DNA from: Lachnospiraceae bacterium UBA6987
GTDB lineage: Bacteria; Bacillota; Clostridia; Lachnospirales; Lachnospiraceae
DNA: 6,343 nt
Assembly: GCA_002449955.1 (NCBI GenBank)
Contig: DJYD01000055.1
Span: forward strand, 1-6,343
Reading direction: 5' to 3'
Shown: positions 5,555-6,343 of the stretch, one piece after another
Layout of the letters: every line of letters begins with the position of its first letter
Position numbering within the stretch: position 1 is the stretch's first letter
Notes under the pieces: generated by a model
What the model was told of the DNA's origin: nothing
Database searches by the model: none
What the model saw: only the letters and a program-made list of their open reading frames with translations
Made by a program: the position numbers and the translations under genes

Positions 5555-6343
5555 ATGAATACTGAACAAGGCAATCTGACGATGAACTCGGAGAACATGT
5601 TTCCGATCATTAAAAAATGGCTCTACTCGGATCATGATATTTTTTTCAGGGAACTCATCTCCAACGGCTGTGATGCCATCACCAAGCTGAAAAAGCTCGA
5701 ACTGATGGGCGAGACGAGTCTCGATCCCGATCAGGAACTGCGTATTGATGTGACAGTGAATGCCGAAAACAAGACCTTAAGCTTCAGTGACAACGGTCTC
5801 GGCATGACCGCAGATGAGGTCAAAAAATACATCAACGACATCGCTTTTTCCGGTGCCGCCGACTTTCTGAACACCTATAAGGACAAAGCGACCGAGGATC
5901 AGATCATCGGTCATTTCGGTCTCGGTTTCTACTCCGCCTTCATGGTCGCGGATAAGGTGACCATCGATACACTTTCCTGGCAGGATGGTGCAGAGGCGGT
6001 CCACTGGGAATCGGAAGGCGGCGTGAGCTTTACACTCTCAGCCGGTGACCGGGCTGAACGCGGCACAACGGTGACCCTGTATCTGGCAGATGATTCCGTG
6101 CAGTTTGCAAACGAATGGCGCGCCCGTGAAATCCTGGATAAATATTGTGCCTTCATGCCCTTCCCCATCTATCTGACCGATGCGGGTAAAAAGCCGCAGG
6201 AACCCGAGACCGTCAAAAATGCGGACGGCACGGAGACGGTCAAGGAGCCTGAAGCACCTAAGCCGCTCAACGATACCGAGCCGCTCTGGCTGAAGACCCC
6301 TTCCGCCTGCACCGACGAAGAATACAAGGCCTTCTACCACAAG
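5555..6343 (+). CDS. htpG: Molecular chaperone HtpG (Hsp90), N-terminal part (gene continues past the right edge)
   Basis: HtpG is the bacterial Hsp90, a dimeric cytoplasmic ATPase that remodels client proteins. From the ATG at 5555 I read 263 codons with no stop before the edge, out of about 620-680 for the family. The N-terminal GHKL ATPase domain is complete in outline. LYSDHDIFFRELISNGCDAITKL is at about residues 23-45 with the catalytic E33 and the Mg-binding N37. SDNGLGM is at 78-84 with the adenine-contacting D79. The lid glycine motif GHFGLGFYSAFMV is at 119-131, and GTTVTLYL is at 170-177. After PFPIYL (202-207) comes a charged, Pro/Glu-rich linker at about 211-243. The middle domain then starts with LWLKTPSACTDEEYKAFY. 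A modest AGAAGG site lies 7 bases before the ATG. A near-perfect CIRCE and a consensus promoter lie upstream. Confidence 0.97.
   Translation, partial: MNTEQGNLTMNSENMFPIIKKWLYSDHDIFFRELISNGCDAITKLKKLELMGETSLDPDQELRIDVTVNAENKTLSFSDNGLGMTADEVKKYINDIAFSGAADFLNTYKDKATEDQIIGHFGLGFYSAFMVADKVTIDTLSWQDGAEAVHWESEGGVSFTLSAGDRAERGTTVTLYLADDSVQFANEWRAREILDKYCAFMPFPIYLTDAGKKPQEPETVKNADGTETVKEPEAPKPLNDTEPLWLKTPSACTDEEYKAFYHK

Overview
The window looks like a chromosomal housekeeping segment from a Gram-positive anaerobe of the Firmicutes, most likely Clostridia and possibly Lachnospiraceae-like. The evidence is a groES-groEL operon behind a perfect CIRCE/HrcA operator, an scpA-scpB pair, trmK, strong AGGAGG ribosome binding sites, consensus sigma-A promoters, roughly balanced GC content, and an HtpG N-terminus of the type I associate with Clostridia. 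The taxonomic assignment is inferred from remembered family features, not from a database search. I see no tRNA or rRNA genes, insertion sequences, CRISPR arrays or phage genes.

Layout from left to right. (1) groES and the first 194 codons of groEL lie on the minus strand and run off the left edge. They are transcribed from a TTGCAT/TATAAT promoter, and a perfect CIRCE repeat covers the expected transcription start. (2) A divergent plus-strand gene at 1207-1809 encodes a 200-residue membrane-anchored, very acidic, Ala/Glu/Lys-rich helical protein with 11-residue repeats and no clear function. It ends at a 16-bp perfect hairpin that also serves the convergent operon. (3) A five-gene minus-strand operon (5366 down to 1893) reads metallophosphoesterase, scpA, scpB, trmK, HAD-family phosphatase. 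Its genes overlap or are separated by at most 13 bases. (4) The right edge carries the first 263 codons of htpG (Hsp90) on the plus strand, with its own consensus promoter and a second, nearly perfect CIRCE repeat.

How the parts relate. Two chaperone systems, GroES/GroEL and HtpG, sit about 4.5 kb apart and each carries a CIRCE operator. Both are therefore predicted to be repressed by HrcA and released on heat stress. The operon between them couples chromosome segregation (ScpAB, the kleisin and its partner in the SMC complex) with tRNA m1A22 modification (TrmK) and two small hydrolases. This looks like a growth-linked housekeeping transcription unit.

I do not see a convincing undescribed system. 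The observations most worth checking are the CIRCE site upstream of the htpG -35 box, which is not the classic position, and the unrecognised acidic repeat protein beside the groE operon.
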